From Candidatus Thorarchaeota archaeon SMTZ1-45 (lineage in GTDB: Archaea; Asgardarchaeota; Thorarchaeia; Thorarchaeales; Thorarchaeaceae): a stretch of DNA of 64,000 bases. Both the position numbers and the translations under genes were made by a program. The DNA lies in assembly GCA_001563335.1 (NCBI GenBank), contig LRSL01000013.1, positions 1 through 64,000 of the forward strand. Reading direction: 5' to 3'. A model generated the notes under the pieces. The model had not been told where the DNA came from. It ran no database searches and saw only the letters and a list, made by a program, of their open reading frames with translations. This document shows, piece after piece, positions 62,462 through 64,000 of this stretch (within the stretch, counting starts at the first letter, position 1; the number at the start of each line of letters is the position of its first letter).

Positions 62462-63568
62462 TTGAGCGGTGATGCAGAACTACGGCTTGGAATCATCGGG
62501 ATAGGGAAAGTTGGACTGACTCATCTTGCCGCTTTAAAATCTTTGAAAGACACAGGTCTTCTGAACATCGAAATTAATGCAGTGAGTGACAGTGATATAG
62601 GAAAATCGAAAGAAGCTGCAAAGGAATTCAATGTTCCCTCCGTCTATGATGATCATATTGATTTAATCAATGATGCGAATGTCGATATTGTCTATATCTG
62701 TACTCCTACTAGCAAGCACACAGACATGGTGAAAGAAGCAGCTCGAGCAAACAAGGCTATCTTTTGTGTGAAACCGATTGCCCATAGTTGCCCACAGGTT
62801 CGAGATTTGAATGCGGTTGCTCTGGCTTCCTCTGTTCCAACAAGTGCAGGATTGGTGTTAAGATATGATCCATTCCTGTTATATGCCAAACGCCTTATTG
62901 AGAAGAACGATTTTGGAAAACCTTTGCTAGCGAACATTCGTGATGACCAGCATTTTCCCCTAGAACAAGAGGAATATTCACAGTGGAGAAGTGATACTTC
63001 TGTTCCTGGTGGTGGAATACTCCTCCATCAGGGCATTCAAGATATTGATGTATTAAGCTGGTTCTTTGGTGATATTGTAAACGTCTACGCGCAAGTAGGT
63101 TTCTATAGCGAAAGTGGCGTTGAAGACCAAGCTTCCTTAATTATGCGCCATGAAGATGGAACAACAAGTACAATTAATTTAGTTTGGCATTGGCTAGAGC
63201 GTCCTAATGAAAGAAAAATCGAGTTCTTCTTTGAGAAAGGACTCATAGAAATAATCCTAGAATCTGGGAGCACTCATCTAGACTATCATATTCGGGGAGA
63301 AGAACCAGTTCGTATAAACTCTGAAAATACTGAGCAGGTGCTCCTTGAACATCTAGATTTATCATCGGATAATCTTGCATTAGATATTCACGAGACTCTA
63401 TCTAATGCTGGAATTAACAAACAGTTAGCGTTAAACTACTCCTTCTTGAAAGCTATACAATCTGGCGAAACCCCTTATCCAAGCTTCCAGGAGGCTGTTC
63501 TAGCACATAAGATTGTAGATGCAGCATACGAATCCTCGAATAAGCAGACTCCAATTGATATACTCTAG
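62462..63568 (+). CDS. Gfo/Idh/MocA family oxidoreductase 2
   Basis: 368 residues from TTG 62462. Rossmann motif LGIIGIGKVGLTHL, the catalytic region FCVKPIAHS (EKP changed to VKP, Lys kept), and GGGILLHQGIQDIDVLSWFFG with the conserved substrate-site His. Only distantly similar to the protein at 51871. The FAD oxidoreductase begins 56 bp downstream, so they may be in one operon acting on a common substrate. Confidence 0.87.
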   Translation: MSGDAELRLGIIGIGKVGLTHLAALKSLKDTGLLNIEINAVSDSDIGKSKEAAKEFNVPSVYDDHIDLINDANVDIVYICTPTSKHTDMVKEAARANKAIFCVKPIAHSCPQVRDLNAVALASSVPTSAGLVLRYDPFLLYAKRLIEKNDFGKPLLANIRDDQHFPLEQEEYSQWRSDTSVPGGGILLHQGIQDIDVLSWFFGDIVNVYAQVGFYSESGVEDQASLIMRHEDGTTSTINLVWHWLERPNERKIEFFFEKGLIEIILESGSTHLDYHIRGEEPVRINSENTEQVLLEHLDLSSDNLALDIHETLSNAGINKQLALNYSFLKAIQSGETPYPSFQEAVLAHKIVDAAYESSNKQTPIDIL

Positions 63569-63624
63569 AATCCAATTGGACATCCTTAAGTAGTCCCAAA
63601 CAACCCACAAAGGCGAGCTCAGTA

Positions 63625-64000
63625 ATGCAAGAAATCACCCTAGACCAAGTAGACCTCTCTAAATATGATGTCATCATTGCAGGCGGAGGTGCTGGAGGTC
63701 TTCTAACCGCATTAGCATTGACTGCTGAGGGAAAATGTGTTCTTGTTCTTGAAAAAGCTGAACGTCTGGGTGGAGTTTGGAATAGTTATTGGGTAGATGG
63801 ATACCGTGTGGATCAAGGACTGCATGTAATCACACGAGTTACAAGAGGTGCATTTACCAAATTCCTAAGAACATACTTGTCCCCACCACCAAAGTTTGTT
63901 CTACATGAGGGATGGCATTTCCGCGTCTATGATAAAGTTGGTACAATCCCATCAAGCGTTGGAGAAACACTCCGTTGGCCACTTACTGGCTGGAGAGGTC
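63625..64000 (+). CDS. FAD-dependent oxidoreductase, phytoene-desaturase-like (cut by window end)
   Basis: The first 125 residues of a flavoprotein. VIIAGGGAGGLLTALALTAEGKCVLVLEKAERLGGVWNSYWVDGYRVDQGLHVI shows the GxGxxG dinucleotide motif and the GG--D-G-H block typical of CrtI/amine-oxidase-like enzymes. In archaea this group includes carotenoid desaturases and saturases of membrane lipids. The rest is outside the window. GGCGAG precedes the ATG. Confidence 0.85.
   Translation, partial: MQEITLDQVDLSKYDVIIAGGGAGGLLTALALTAEGKCVLVLEKAERLGGVWNSYWVDGYRVDQGLHVITRVTRGAFTKFLRTYLSPPPKFVLHEGWHFRVYDKVGTIPSSVGETLRWPLTGWRG

Noticed and set aside
1..64000. CRISPR arrays, insertion sequences, prophage or integrase genes
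   Set aside because: No array of evenly spaced repeats, no transposase or integrase-like protein and no terminal inverted repeats were seen.

Overview
The window reads as a chromosome segment of an Asgard archaeon (Promethearchaeota). It carries an archaeal information-processing set (TFB, archaeal AspRS and ArgRS, aIF5A, Nob1, archaeal-type UbiA prenyltransferase) together with eukaryote-signature genes: an ESCRT locus with Vps22-like, Vps25, Vps4 and ESCRT-III proteins, a Ras-like GTPase relative, a leucine-rich-repeat protein, a probable longin-domain protein and an alpha-SNAP-like TPR solenoid. Moderate GC and a complete archaeal CODH/ACS would suit Thorarchaeia, but that rank is an inference. 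Coding density is high, and GTG and TTG starts are common. I see no insertion sequence, prophage or CRISPR array.

Layout. 1-4164: 5' part of a giant secreted protein with three DUF2341-LamG units, running off the left edge. 4346-6912: LRR protein divergent from a degenerate GTPase, then a small winged-helix regulator. 7046-13516: AspRS and the ESCRT block, with a zinc-finger/GRAM-like protein convergent to ESCRT-III. 13682-24717: TldD/TldE, ArgRS, TFB, a longin-like protein, an RNA methylase, an endonuclease IV-like protein, UbiA and a Yip1-like membrane protein. 24799-28959: two ECF-type S components, regulators, HypB and a TraB-family protein. 29108-33320: small membrane proteins, an ornithine cyclodeaminase-like enzyme, a methyltransferase, an XRE/DUF3796 pair, a Nudix hydrolase and tRNA-His.

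33501-51676 is the metabolic core. It holds an acyl-CoA transferase/GNAT fusion, a CODH/ACS operon (cdhA, cdhB, cdhC, cdhD, cdhE in transcription order, then a CooC ATPase), an operon of an Fe-S protein, an FwdB-like protein and a second CooC, and a divergent operon of HdrA-MvhD fusion and eight-cluster polyferredoxin. An FwdD-like gene and DUF166 and DUF3786 genes follow. Together they look like the carbonyl branch of the Wood-Ljungdahl pathway plus an electron-transfer module.

51871-64000: two Gfo/Idh/MocA oxidoreductases, a metallophosphoesterase, NikR divergent from a CbiMNQO nickel/cobalt ECF transporter, tRNA-Leu, an Lrp regulator, aIF5A, NAD kinase, Nob1, YjbQ, the SNAP-like protein and the start of an FAD oxidoreductase. 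Nickel uptake (NikR, CbiMNQO), nickel handling (HypB, two CooC) and the nickel enzyme (CODH/ACS) all lie within about 30 kb.

Most unusual items: the zinc-finger/coiled-coil/GRAM-like protein beside ESCRT-III, the GTPase with a broken P-loop, and the FwdB-like protein that lacks the expected metal-ligand cysteine and has no FwdA or FwdC partner here.
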